A stretch of 64,000 nucleotides of DNA from Rachicladosporium sp. CCFEE 5018 (taxonomy: Eukaryota; Ascomycota; Dothideomycetes; Cladosporiales; Cladosporiaceae). Position numbers and translations under genes: made by a program. Every line of letters begins with the position of its first letter. Positions within the stretch are counted from its first letter, which is position 1. The stretch lies in assembly GCA_002077045.2 (NCBI GenBank), contig KZ111145.1, positions 1,562,078-1,626,077 of the forward strand, given 5' to 3'. Shown here in pieces: positions 49,928 through 60,266 of the stretch. Below the pieces are notes generated by a model. The model was not told the DNA's origin. It ran no database searches and saw only the letters and a program-made list of their open reading frames with translations.

Positions 49928-51629
49928 TCAGGTGCCTTCATACACCTCCACCTCGCGATCACTAAGAAAATCCTCGTCGGAGTCAATCTGAGTCGCTGTT
50001 GGACGCAGTGCAGGGTGCTGGCTGCGATAGGCCGACAGTGGAATTTGCTGAGCTTCACTCGCGTGATAAGCGGTTTTCAGCGAGTCGGTCAATCTGCAGC
50101 GCGTTCTGATATCAGCAATACTGAGACTGTCAATATCGATGCGTTGATCAGCAAGCCAAGCTTCGAACTGCTCCTGTTTTGCGGTTTCTATTGTAGTTAG
50201 GTCAGTGAATGTTCAAGTGAAGTCGCGTGTTTGCGCAAGTCGCGAGGCGCGGAACGGCCCCGCTTTGCCAAGCCTCTCCCGATCTCACTTCACTTCTGGA
50301 GAACTCACCTTTCGCCTGCTTCCCCGCTTCGTACTTCGACCTCAGCTGCTCTCCATAGTACTGTCCATACGTTGTGAAATAATTCACCGATCCTGTTGGT
50401 CCTGGAGTGATTGTGCCCGCCAGAACGTCCTGATCTGGATCGATCTTGCCGTCAAGCTGACCAGCTTTCAACTGCCTCGAGATCTCCCTATACTTCTTGA
50501 CAACCTGGAACTGCTGCTCTCTCTTCATGTCCTGCGCCTGATGAAAGAAGGTTGGGTCTTTGATCATGCTGATATCTGTATCCGGTCCGATGACGCTGGG
50601 ATAGTTCTCGGTGCTGGCAAGATCCTGGTTGCGTATAGAATTACTCGCACGATCGAGACATGCCGCATTGAGCTGATTCGTGTCGCGCGTCGCGATGGGA
50701 TACGGAGGCATCAATGGCGTTTGCGCGACATCGAACATACCGTATAGCGTCTGCTCATACACATCGGCGTAGTGCAGAATATTCGGGTTATCTGTCGCTT
50801 CGTGCACCACCTCCTCCTCTCTTACTGGCATCTTTGCCTGCTTCTCGGCAGCAATTTGAGCAATCGTCTTGGATTCATTGATATCGCTCGTCGATGTCGT
50901 TCTCGTCACTCTCGGCATCGTGGCGCGAGAAGCCATCCTCGGAGTTGGAGGCAGTAATGGCGACTGAGGTCTAGGTGGAAGTTCGTGCTCTCGTATTTCC
51001 TCTTCCTCGAAGTCATCATTCAATGTCGCCGGTGGCAGCCTTTCCATGGGTTCGACGTCATCGTCACCAAAAGTGCGCTGCGGCAACATCTCCACCCCCA
51101 GACCCCGGGGCGCCGTCTTAGGCATCAGCTCCATCACCCCCTCCTCATCCCGCTCAAGCACAAACATCGGCCTCCTCCTCATCTTCTCCTCATACTCCTC
51201 CCTCAAATCCGCCTCAGCCTTCTCCAGCCTCGCCGTAGCTTCAGCAGCCACAGCCTTGGCCTTCGCATACCTCTCCTTCCAATCGTCATCCAGCAGCTCC
51301 TGCTGCCGCTTCTCATTCGCCTTCTTGCTGTTCTCGACGTTCTTTGCCTTCATCTCCTCTGCAATACGCGCCTTGCGGCGCGCTTGCGGGTCAACGGGAA
51401 GGGGAGTGCGACTGCTGCTGCTGCTGCTGCCGCCGCGATCACGGGATGCTGATGCTGCACGGGAATCTCTTTGGGAGTCATATACCTTATGTAAGTTGTC
51501 AAAGTACTCCATGTTCATCGCTTTCAGCGGAAGCGCTGCCTCGCCGCGCTCACGGCGGGCTGCGGAATCGCGGGCCGTGAGCTCCATGGTCAATTCGACG
51601 CCCGTCTTCCTCTTGCGGAGGCGAGGCAT
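49928..51629 (-). CDS. Hypothetical protein, charged, with coiled-coil middle
   Basis: Two exons, 51629-50309 and 50187-49928, joined by a 121-bp phase-1 intron (GTGAGT...AATAG); without the intron the frame ends in unrelated sequence after EAGKQAKG. The product has about 526 residues. It begins MPRLRKRKTGVEL, then has a long basic/acidic helical stretch (KAKNVENSKKANEKRQQELLDDDWKERYAKAKAV and following heptads), a disordered Pro-rich part, and a final conserved-looking part (HYADVYEQTLYGMFDVAQTPLMPPYP; QFEAWLADQRIDIDSL). A run of Ser codons (AGC repeats near 51410-51430) gives SSSSSS. No family recognised. Confidence 0.72.
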
Positions 51630-51806
51630 TGTGGGTGGTTGAGGGTGAGTGCAATGGATGGAAACGATCGGAGGTGAGTGGGTGAGTGAAGTGAACAAGT
51701 GAACGTTGTTCACTATGGTCGCTATGAACTGCCAGTGAAGTCTTGCACGCGTGGTGCGGGGCGGTGTGCCTTTAGCGAGTGTTCAGCGTCCCTCCGTCGC
51801 TCCTTC

Positions 51807-53688
51807 CTATCCCAAAGCGAAGTGTGGTGTTGAGCGTTTGCGGCGCTTCACCTTCAGCTTCGCGGGCAGCATGGCCTCTGTCTCTTCCGCCAGTGCAGCG
51901 TTCTCCTTCATTGTAGCAGACTGACCAGAGTAGCTGGATCGCATAGACGTCGTGCTCACCGGCGAACCGACGTCGTACAACCGTGACATGCTCGCATTCA
52001 CGAGTCCCGCATCGACAGAGCTAGTCTCCACAACGGGTGAGCTCTTCGACGTCCTGATAGACCAACCGCCAGACTTCAGCTGGATGCCGAGTGATCGCTT
52101 GGAGGGCGTCGACTGCGTGGAGGTTGAGGTACGGCGCTAGCAGAGAGAAGAATAGCATTAGCAATGTATCCTGGTCATTGAAAAGATCGTATGTATCCTC
52201 AAGCGACTGCCCATGCACCGGCCTCTTTCAAGGTAATGAGTGCATAGCCATAACCTCATTCCTCCTACTTGCTCGTACACGGAGAAGAAGTATACGTACC
52301 CGATCCACCTCGCTCAGTCCTTCTACATCCCTCTCTCCAGCCGCGAAGTCATGTACCTCGATACCTTCGCCTTCAGGCGTATTTCGCTTGGCTCCATCCA
52401 ATAGCACGTTGCGTAGGCTTCCGGGCTCCGCGACTGTAGGAGAGCGATAGGGACTGTCTAGTACCGGCGATTTATAGATATCCGGAAACAGGTCATCGGA
52501 GCTAAGGCGACGATTTGCTGTTGGACTGAGCTGGTGTGGACTAGCTTGTCTACGTTGACGGGCTGATGTGAGAGCAGGCGTCGCCTTGCCTTTGGCTTTC
52601 GGGGTGACGACAGAGTCGCGCTTGGTCTGCTCTCGAGAAATTCGGTTCAACGTCAATGGTGCTACAGGTCCAGTCATGGGTCGCTGAGATGGACTCGCTC
52701 GGAGTGAGAGAGAGCGGTTCGGCGCAGTAAAGCCACCGCTCGAAGTATGCATCATCTCGCTGGTGTCTCGAGCGTAGTCAATTAGCTGTCGGCATTTCTT
52801 TACAGCATCTCCAGTAGGGTCAAAGGGTGCATGAACGTCGAACGTCGGTGCTTTTAACCTTTCAGCCTTGGATACTGCCTTGAGAGTCCGCGGACCGGGT
52901 GATATCGTTCGGGCAAGTGGTAGATCAGGTGGATTGGATGGCTTTATCGGCGCTACAGTCGGAGACGGCGAGGGTGTCTCGGTCAGGACCATTTTCTGGA
53001 GCTTGTGTTTGGCTTGCTCCAATGACTTTGGTGTGCGATCGAAATTCCCCGGTCCCGAGGCAGCGCAGACGAACACATCCTCGTCGCAGATCTCATCTTC
53101 CAGGCCCTGAAAGTGCAGACCACCGATAGTCGTAGGCGCTCCGCTTGCGATGGCCTGGCACTGACAAAAAATCACTTTCCCGGGACTCTCGTTAGACACT
53201 AGCGAGTCACGATGGATGTCGCTGGCTTCTGCGTCGTCGGAAGTATTTGAGTCGCCGACAAAAGCGTCTGTCCCTGCCTTCGCGCTACATTCAGTCTCGT
53301 CTACATCCAGCATGCGTGCGCCAGGCGTTGACTCCGTAGCATGATATTCTTCGTCTGTCGAGTAGCTCGGGTCGATGTCCGAGCTTCCGCGCTGTGTCTT
53401 GCGACTTGGAGTGTCTATCAAGCCTGTACGCTTGCGCCTTCGTCGCCGGAGTGTTGAAGCGGTCGTTGGTGGGACCGAGCGGCACTGAAGACTGTATGGC
53501 CCACGTGGGGTAGCCGAAGGAGATCGCTGGATTGGTGACCTCGCGCTGCTCCTTGTTCCCTCGTCGGCTTCCCTATCCCCCGCAGCGCTGGTTGCAGACC
53601 CCATGTCGGCAGTCCGTGGATCGTCAGACATCGAGGAGGCAGACAGTTCAGCACTGGCCTCCTGCTCGCCAATGTGCTCATCAGCGTC
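51807..53688 (-). CDS. Ser/Arg-rich gene, copy B, downstream part after the shared TAG
   Basis: The frame continues directly after the TAG at 53689-53691. It is open from 53688 to the splice donor GTACGT at 52299 (463 codons) where copy A has a nonsense codon. A 75-bp phase-0 intron (52225-52299) leads to RPVHGQSLEDTYDLFNDQDTLLMLFFSLLAPYLN... and a possible 46-bp intron then joins ...AEVWR to SVDAGLVNASMSRLYDVGSP, ending at 51807 with a basic tail (KVKRRKRSTPHFALG). If translation starts anew, the first Met is at 53631 (MSDDPRTADMG). Function unknown. Confidence 0.6.
52225..52299 (-). other. Intron in copy B of the Ser/Arg-rich gene
   Basis: GTACGT donor, 75 bp, ends TTGAAAG. Phase 0. The donor is conserved in copy A at position 61, supporting the intron rather than the stop at 52228. 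Confidence 0.6.
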
Positions 53689-53691
53689 CTA
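53689..53691 (-). other. In-frame TAG shared by both copies (copy B instance)
   Basis: TAG in the frame that runs from 55989 to 52300, in the same codon context as copy A 1499-1501 (GCG TCA GTG TAG GAC GCT GAT). Codons on either side differ from copy A mainly at third positions. Confidence 0.85.
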
Positions 53692-55524
53692 CACTGACGC
53701 TAGAGTGGTGTCGAGCGCATCGCGCAGCGCACCCCAGCCGGTGGCAAAAAGTCCGGGACGGCATTTGCCCCTTTGCTTGACGCCCATCTCCACAGGTGAG
53801 GTTTGTCGAATGACCGAGTCGTCACCGCCCACAACGTCCAAAGTATCTTTGAGAGCTCCCCAGATACGACTCAGCGTACCCACTTGCTGTCTTGGTGGAT
53901 TTGCGATCGGTACTTGTGGTGCTGTAGGTGATTCCACTACCTCGTCATCGACAGGCTCGCGCCAGTTCGAAAGCACACTATCGCGCCGCCTTCTATCAAT
54001 GACTGGCTCTTCTACCGGATCACCCCATTGAGATAGCACACTGTCGCGCCTTCTCCGGTCCACAAACGGGTCATTGGCATCTTCACGCCACAGAGTAAGC
54101 ACGTCGCCTACGACAGGCGGACCGGGCGGTTTCTCGCACGCGTGTCCTTGCTCGCAGTCGTCTTGAACAGCTTGGACTATTTGTTGATGGTAAAGATCCC
54201 GCATGCTGACGGTGTCCAGCATACGAGACGACTCGGAGAAGAGGGAGTCGGGTAACCGGAGGCTGAAAACATGTTGATCTGTCGTGCTCGCCGGTGTATG
54301 GTGATCGTCCACTATCTCTTTCCCCTCGATGTCACTGCTAGGACCAGATGCACTAGCTCGCGGCTCGGCAACAGAGTCGTTATGTGGCGGTGGGATGGTA
54401 CTGGAAGGAAGATCGTCCCGCTGCTCATTGCCAGGCGGCTGATGGAGGCGTAGTCGCCCGAACTCGTCACTGAATACTTGCGCAGGCTCATCGTTACGCG
54501 ATTGGTGGTTCTCACCTTCATTCGTTTGAGTAGCTTGATGTGATGGCGGCGGCGATACATGCTCGAGCACGTCACCGTTGGGTCTGGCAGTGAGTGGTGA
54601 CACAGCGATGCTGGGCTGTCGTGACGGGGCGTCGGCCACCTCTGTGTGTGACGAGGTAGACGACGGGTTACCTTGCTCGTTGACGGCATAAGCCCGTCCC
54701 TTGCCCCGATTACCTGGCGCACCGTAAGGAATTGGGTCGGAGCCATCGGGATTGAAGGGCTGAGTGTCAAGCCCCAAGGAAGAAGACAAAGGTCGACTTG
54801 GCGGTTGGGGTGCTACAGACGGCGTAGCATCATTCTCAATGGCTGGAGCTGCCGGCTGCGGTGCTACGTGCGGCTTCGCTGCGCGGGGTCGGCGGGGATC
54901 CTTTGGACCAAGATCGCCGGGCAGGTTCTCCGCTGTGTATTTGACGCTGGGATCTCGTATGATGGAAGGGCCGAGCAGTAGTCCCGCGCTCCCGATTGAG
55001 GTCTGTGGTACTGATTCGGGTTCAACTGCCTCCGATTCAATGGGCGAAACGTCGCGATCTCTCCTCATCGCTTTGCCCTTCTCGTGCGCAAGCTGCTGTG
55101 CCGTCCGCTTGATCTCGTTCGTCCAAAAGGGATCCGTCTCTGGAAACTTGTATTCGTTGTTTGCCTCGCGGTGCTTCTCCACGTAAGGGTCTGTATAGCC
55201 TCGAGGTCTCCGGCTGAGACGACCTGAGCCTACGTCGCCTACGACAGGAACGGAGATGCATGAGCGACAAGAGTTCTCCGGTGTAGCAGGTGTGTAGCAT
55301 GGTCGCTGCCTACAGACGTGTCTGGGGGTCCCACTTGCGGTGGATTCGGGTACTTCTTCGGATGCATCTTTCTCCGATTTTGTCTCGTGAAGACCATGGT
55401 GCTTTCTACCACGTCCGGGAGTCGGGGCTTCCGCTGGCAACTGGTTCACCGGCTGTTCAGCGTCGAAAATCACCTGCTTATTTGGCGGCGTCAACCGACC
55501 ATCGATGTGTAAAGAGCGTAGAGT
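53692..55524 (-). CDS. Ser/Arg-rich gene, copy B, middle part between two in-frame stops
   Basis: 611 codons of the same frame, between the private TAA (55525-55527) and the shared TAG. Aligns with copy A residues from TLRSLHIDGRLTPPN onward. The first Met after the TAA is in LTPPNKQ-type sequence only as a non-ATG; the listed open start reads MTPPNKQVIFDAEQPV at 55494 from a non-standard codon. It has the same RRRRDSVLS tandem repeats as copy A. Without readthrough or an alternative start this segment would not be made. Confidence 0.55.
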
Positions 55525-55527
55525 TTA
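55525..55527 (-). other. Private in-frame TAA in copy B
   Basis: Copy A reads DERGPQSLRSLHI; copy B reads DERGP-stop-TLRSLHI. A single C-to-T change of CAA (Gln) to TAA explains it. The same frame stays open on both sides. Confidence 0.9.
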
Positions 55528-55989
55528 AGGTCCCCGTTCGTCAGTGGTAGCTGCGTGCCAGGTGTGAGCTCTCCTGAGAGATGAGGGCGGTTGAGGCAGG
55601 TAGTGCGGGATATCCTCTGCGTAATGTGCATCGTACGTGGGAGCGTAGGTCGCAACAAGGGGACTCTGACTTTCAACAATATTCAAGGCGATCCTGGCAG
55701 GCTCCACTGGTGTACTGGCAGGCCTAAGGAGCGTGGGAGCACTCTGCCGTTCGCTGCTTCTGCCTCTAACAGCATCATCCTGGTCGGATCCGGTGTCTGC
55801 CTGCTCGTCGCCCTCGGTCTCATCTCTAGTCACGCCTGCAGTACCAGCTTGGTTGTGATCCTCAGCATCGCCGTTGATCGGACCGGACCCGTTGCTTCGA
55901 GTACCCTCTTCGCGATTGTTACTTCTCCGTCGGCCAAGAAGATCCCTGATGGCTGAGAGGCTCCGGCTGAGGGATCGGCGCCGCGACAT
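55528..55989 (-). pseudogene. Ser/Arg-rich gene, copy B, N-terminal 154 residues before the TAA
   Basis: Begins MSRRRSLSRSLSAIRDLLGRRRS, matching the start of copy A, and aligns to residue 154 where the TAA falls. If translation stops here, copy B makes only a short basic peptide. Sequence downstream still aligns well with copy A in frame. Listed as pseudogene because of the stop, but see the readthrough finding. Confidence 0.6.
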
Positions 55990-56458
55990 CTTGTACCAAG
56001 CGTCTCGATTTGTAGCAAGATAGGTGTTGGCAGCGATCGATGTTCTACGGATACGAAGTCGAGTAGTGTTGCTTCGAGATGCGAAAGTCGCTGCGACGCT
56101 GTACTGTTGCCGTTATCGCTGCGAATCGTGGGTACTGCTGCGGAAGGTGGATGATGCTGTGAATCGTGAAATATGTGCTATACAAAGTACATATATGGCC
56201 ACCGACGACGTTGTCGAAAGTTCTGATGGCACATCAACAGAAGCACCTCATGTTCCGCAGGAGTAGCTGCCGCATCGGTTTGTTGGTGTCTGGACTGTGC
56301 AATCGCACTTCTAGGTTCGTGGCTGCAGTGCTTTTCAATGTTGCGCCAGGATACGTGCAACCATTGGTAGCTTATTCAACTTTTGAAAATTTGCATCGTC
56401 TGCACACGTCCAAATGCAGTCCAGCCTATGCAGTAGTGGATGCAAGTATTCGATCATC
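55990..56458. other. Spacer between Ser/Arg-rich gene and GT8 gene, copy B
   Basis: 469 bp, equivalent to 3821-4329, with low similarity outside a short AT-rich stretch around 56167-56195. Nothing else identified. Confidence 0.45.
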
Positions 56459-57415
56459 TCAAAACCCGTCCACAATCCCCTTCTCCTTCTCCTGCGCCAA
56501 CCTCTTCTCATGAACATCCCACCACCACTGAAACGTCTCCTCCCTCCCCTCCTTCGCCTTATCCTCCTTACTCTCATCCCAAGGCTTCGGACTCAGAATA
56601 TAATGAATGTTCTTCACCTTGTCGTCCCTCCAAATCTCACTATGCACGCTCTTCCATCTCAGCGTCTTCAACGCGTTGTAAACATACGGTATACCCACCC
56701 ACCGCCCATTGAACAGATCTCCGAGTAGCGACTGATCACTGAACTCGTAGGAATCGGTAATGTCGGAATTGAGAGCCTCAGCAATCAAATCATAAGTCGC
56801 CTGACTCGGATTCACAACCTGCAACCCCCCATTCGGCATCCCCAACCCAGCGCTCGACTTCGCGCCCTCGGTCTGCGCTCGCTCCGGATCCCCATGCTGG
56901 CTAGTAAAAGCGCAATTCTCCGGCGTCCAATCCGCAGGATAATGCGGCTTCTTGAGCGGATTACACACACACGCGTGACTCGCCGCGAAGACCCGCTTTC
57001 CCTTGCCCTCCAGCTCCGGCGAGTCGAGCTCGATGTCCATCAGCTCGTCCATGTTCTGCAGGCAGAGCATGTCGCTGTCGAGCTGCACGACGCGGTCGTA
57101 TTCTACTAGGCTGAAGGGCGTGAGTTTTGACCAGCAGTCGTAGAAGCGTGGGTCGTTGGTGAAGTCTTTGGGGGTTTTAGGGAGAAGGTAGGGGATTCGT
57201 TTCTTGGGGATCTTGCGAGCGTCGAGGGCGGCGTGGCCTTCGGCGGGGAAGGTGTCGGTGTAGAGGGCGACCAAGGGATATTTCGATCCGGAGTCTTTGA
57301 GGGAGTAGTCAAGGGTTAGGAGGCCGGAGAGGTACTTGGTATTGGTAATGAGTGTCGTGTACACCTTCGAGGAGTCTACCACACGCTCAGGCGAGGGATT
57401 CGCGTCGGAAGCCAT
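56459..57415 (-). CDS. Glycosyltransferase family 8, copy B
   Basis: 318 residues, starting MASDANPSPERVV, single exon, same length as copy A. DSD at residues 113-115 and all other motifs are kept. Differences from copy A are few and conservative (for example KVFTT/KVYTT, EGVHSE/KSVHSE), with many silent ones, so both copies appear functional. Upstream of this Met the frame is closed, which fixes the start for both copies. Confidence 0.9.
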   Translation of the reverse strand: MASDANPSPERVVDSSKVYTTLITNTKYLSGLLTLDYSLKDSGSKYPLVALYTDTFPAEGHAALDARKIPKKRIPYLLPKTPKDFTNDPRFYDCWSKLTPFSLVEYDRVVQLDSDMLCLQNMDELMDIELDSPELEGKGKRVFAASHACVCNPLKKPHYPADWTPENCAFTSQHGDPERAQTEGAKSSAGLGMPNGGLQVVNPSQATYDLIAEALNSDITDSYEFSDQSLLGDLFNGRWVGIPYVYNALKTLRWKSVHSEIWRDDKVKNIHYILSPKPWDESKEDKAKEGREETFQWWWDVHEKRLAQEKEKGIVDGF

Positions 57416-57728
57416 AATTGGAGATGTGAAGATGCTACGGGGTATGGTTGTCGAGGTGTTGGTGAGAAGGGGTTTCTCTCAGCGATGCCGTCTACAACAG
57501 CTTATGGATTCACATGTCAAGCTCCACCAGATCTTCACTCCACCCCACCCAAAATGTCACTTTTCTCGCTAATCTCATCGTGCACGTGGAAAGCAATCAT
57601 GACGTAGCCAGACTTCGGAGCTACACATCAGTATCACCGAGTCCATCTCGTCCAGATCGAGCGCAAAGAAGACCTGATCTCGTCTGCGACATGTCCAGAC
57701 GCATACACACCCATCGCGCCACCCTTTG
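57416..57728. promoter_or_regulatory. Divergent promoter region, copy B
   Basis: 313 bp between GT8 and carrier start codons. It shares the CACATGTCAAGCTCCACCAGATC stretch with copy A; otherwise mostly diverged. Confidence 0.5.
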
Positions 57729-58803
57729 ATGTCTGTCCAAGATGTCAGCACCATCCCCACGCTGGCAGAAAGCCCCGTCACGGACACCAAAGCCGCCATA
57801 GCCAAAGGCGAGCCAATTCGAAAGAATTATGCCGGATTCGTGGCGGGAGTCTTCTCAGGGATCGCGAAGCTGAGTGTTGGGTATGTCTCTCCCTATCCAA
57901 CCGTACCCAGTGGACACCGAGATCATTGCTGACTACAATCTCAGCCACCCTTTCGACACAATAAAAGTCCGCCTTCAAACCTCCACCAAAACCCAATTTC
58001 ACGGCCCCCTAGACTGCCTCCTCCAAACCCTCCGCCGCGAGGGGCCCAGCGGTCTATACAAAGGCGCCACGCCCCCGCTAGTAGGCTGGATGCTAATGGA
58101 CAGCCTAATGCTCGGCTCCCTAACGCTCTACCGCCGGCTCCTAAACGAAAACATCTACCAACCCTACCGCCTTTCCCAGGTAGCTTCAATCTGGAAAGGC
58201 CGCGAAGCAGAGCGCGACAGACTGCCAGTTCCCGGTCACGGTTTCGCGGGCGTAGCGGCAGGCTGGACGGTAAGTTTCATCGCGGCGCCGATTGAGCATG
58301 TGAAAGCGAGGCTGCAGGTGCAGTATGCGAAGTCTAAGTCTGCTAGGCTTTATACTGGACCGCTGGACTGTACGGCCAAGGTGTATCGGGGGTTTGGACT
58401 ACCGGGGCTATGGCACGGGCTGAGCGCTACGTTACTGTTCAGGACGTTCTTCTTCTTCTGGTGGGGCTCCTACGACCTCTTCACCCGTACCCTGCAATCG
58501 CACACTTCGCTCTCCACGCCGGCGGTGAATTTCTGGGCCGGCGGCCTAAGCGCGCAGATCTTCTGGCTCACGGCTTATCCAAGTGATGTGGTGAAGCAGC
58601 GCATCATGGTCGATGAGCTCGGGCAGGGGAGGAAATACGCGCGGTGGCGAGACGCTGCGAAAGCTGTCTATCGGGAGGGAGGTGCGAAAGGGTACTGGAG
58701 GGGTTTTGTGCCTTGTTTCTTGAGAGCCTTTCCAGCGAATGCTGTGGCGCTTGTGGCGTTTGAGGGCGTTATGAGGGGAATGGATGGGAAGAGTGTGTCA
58801 TGA
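57729..58803 (+). CDS. Mitochondrial carrier family protein, copy B
   Basis: Exons 57729-57880 and 57945-58803. The intron (GTATGT...TCAG, 64 bp) sits at the same codon as in copy A but is unrelated in sequence. The three PX(D/E)XX(K/R) motifs are present. Protein differences from copy A are very few (for example KEGRSGLY/REGPSGLY, NAMALV/NAVALV), so purifying selection on both is likely. Confidence 0.9.
57881..57944 (+). other. Intron of the copy B carrier gene
   Basis: GTATGT donor, GCTGAC branch point, CTCAG acceptor; 64 bp. Not alignable with the 59-bp intron at the same position in copy A. Confidence 0.88.
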
Positions 58804-58912
58804 TAGAATATAGACGGGCATGTGACTGTAATGTATGTACTAGATACCCTACTTCATGTACTTCAGGTTCCTTGATGTGGCTTTCGGTGCTGGTAGTTCA
58901 TAGTCATGTCCA

Positions 58913-60076
58913 TCAGTCCTCCTCGCTGATATCCTCATCGCTCTCCACCGCTCTTGCAGCGCTCTCAGCTTCCTCCTCAAAAGCCCTGGCAAGCTCCCTC
59001 TCCATATCATCCTCTCCATCCGCCTCCGCTTGCCCTTCCTTCTCTGCCACACCCTTCACCGGACTGCCCAGCTCCAGCATCTCCACATCCCCATCTTCCT
59101 CACCTTCCTCCACATTCACAGCCGGACTAGCCTCCCGCGAACTCATAGCCTCATGCAGACTGATCGGCCCCTTGCTCTTGGGCAAAGCATCGAATGCTCC
59201 CGACAACGCCAGGTGCATGGAGGACTGCGGCTTAGAGCTCCCTCGGGGGTTCTCGATGATGAGCTCCCCGTTATCGGAGTCATCTTCCTGAGCTGGGTAA
59301 CGAAGAGAAGCCTTTCGGTCTAAGCGGACTGAGGGCACGGGCTGGGATGAGGAGGACTGCGGGGCGGGTTTGGGACGTTTGGTAGTCGTCGGCTTAGGGG
59401 TTGACGAGGATGGCGCTTTGCGTTTGAGGGGTTGAGATTTGGAGGTTGTGGTTGGGTGGGAAGATCGCGGTGTCGAGCTCAGGTGGGGCGAGGATTGCAG
59501 ATGGGGGGTGCTTCTGCTGGCGGCTCCATTGGGTTTGCCTGAGGTGCTTGACCGGAGCGGTTCTGTGAGGTAATGGCGAAAGTCGAAGGGATTGCTTGCG
59601 TCGATCTCATCATCATTGTCGCCATTGACGTGGTCATCATCGGGAGTACTATCAGCTGCAGCAATATGTGGATATCGCCGCTCCAGTTTCGCGGGATCGT
59701 TTTCGTCCGGCGTCGCGACGAGGTTCAAGCTCTGCACCTCTTCCACTCGCTCCAGCATCGCCTCCTTTCCAGCACCACCACCGAGCACTAGCACGTATAA
59801 ATCATCCTCCTCTCGGCTGTCGCCAGCATATCGCCAGGTCTTTGCTCCTTCGCTGACGTCAAGAGACGAAGGTCTAGCAGAGCTGCCAGAAGACAATTTC
59901 GAGCTGACATTAGTCGAGCTCGAGAAATCTGGCTTGTGATTATAGCGAATGCATCGTCGTTTTGTTGTGTTGGACTCGGTCCCTAAGCTTGACCCGAGAC
60001 GGATGGAGTAGCTATTACTGGCTGTGAGATCGATTGACGACGAAGCTACTGCGGCGGCCATGCTAGAACGACTCAA
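58913..60076 (-). CDS. EAF-type transcription elongation protein, copy B
   Basis: 387 residues, same organisation as copy A: N-terminal EAF-like domain (YSIRLGSSLGTESNTTKRR, IRYNHKPDF, the last closer to metazoan IRYDFKP than copy A), Ser/Lys/Pro-rich middle, acidic tail. The copies differ more in the disordered middle than in the domain. Confidence 0.75.
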   Translation of the reverse strand: MSRSSMAAAVASSSIDLTASNSYSIRLGSSLGTESNTTKRRCIRYNHKPDFSSSTNVSSKLSSGSSARPSSLDVSEGAKTWRYAGDSREEDDLYVLVLGGGAGKEAMLERVEEVQSLNLVATPDENDPAKLERRYPHIAAADSTPDDDHVNGDNDDEIDASNPFDFRHYLTEPLRSSTSGKPNGAASRSTPHLQSSPHLSSTPRSSHPTTTSKSQPLKRKAPSSSTPKPTTTKRPKPAPQSSSSQPVPSVRLDRKASLRYPAQEDDSDNGELIIENPRGSSKPQSSMHLALSGAFDALPKSKGPISLHEAMSSREASPAVNVEEGEEDGDVEMLELGSPVKGVAEKEGQAEADGEDDMERELARAFEEEAESAARAVESDEDISEED

Positions 60077-60266
60077 CGCTGGTGATCTATCTTCGGTGGG
60101 AACTTGCGAGGCGTGAGGCAGGGAGAGAAAGGCATGAGGTCACAGTCAATTCGAACAAAGGCAGCTTGATTGCTGTCTCATGCTAGACATCAGGCTTGAA
60201 CCCTGTCGGCCCCAGAAGTGGAGCACGGCTCCGCATATCGGCACGGATGAAGCCGAGCCTTAATCC
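60077..60266. promoter_or_regulatory. Compact spacer, copy B, with conserved block
   Basis: Equivalent of 7960-8149. From 60153 to 60266 it matches copy A with one substitution. Confidence 0.5.
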
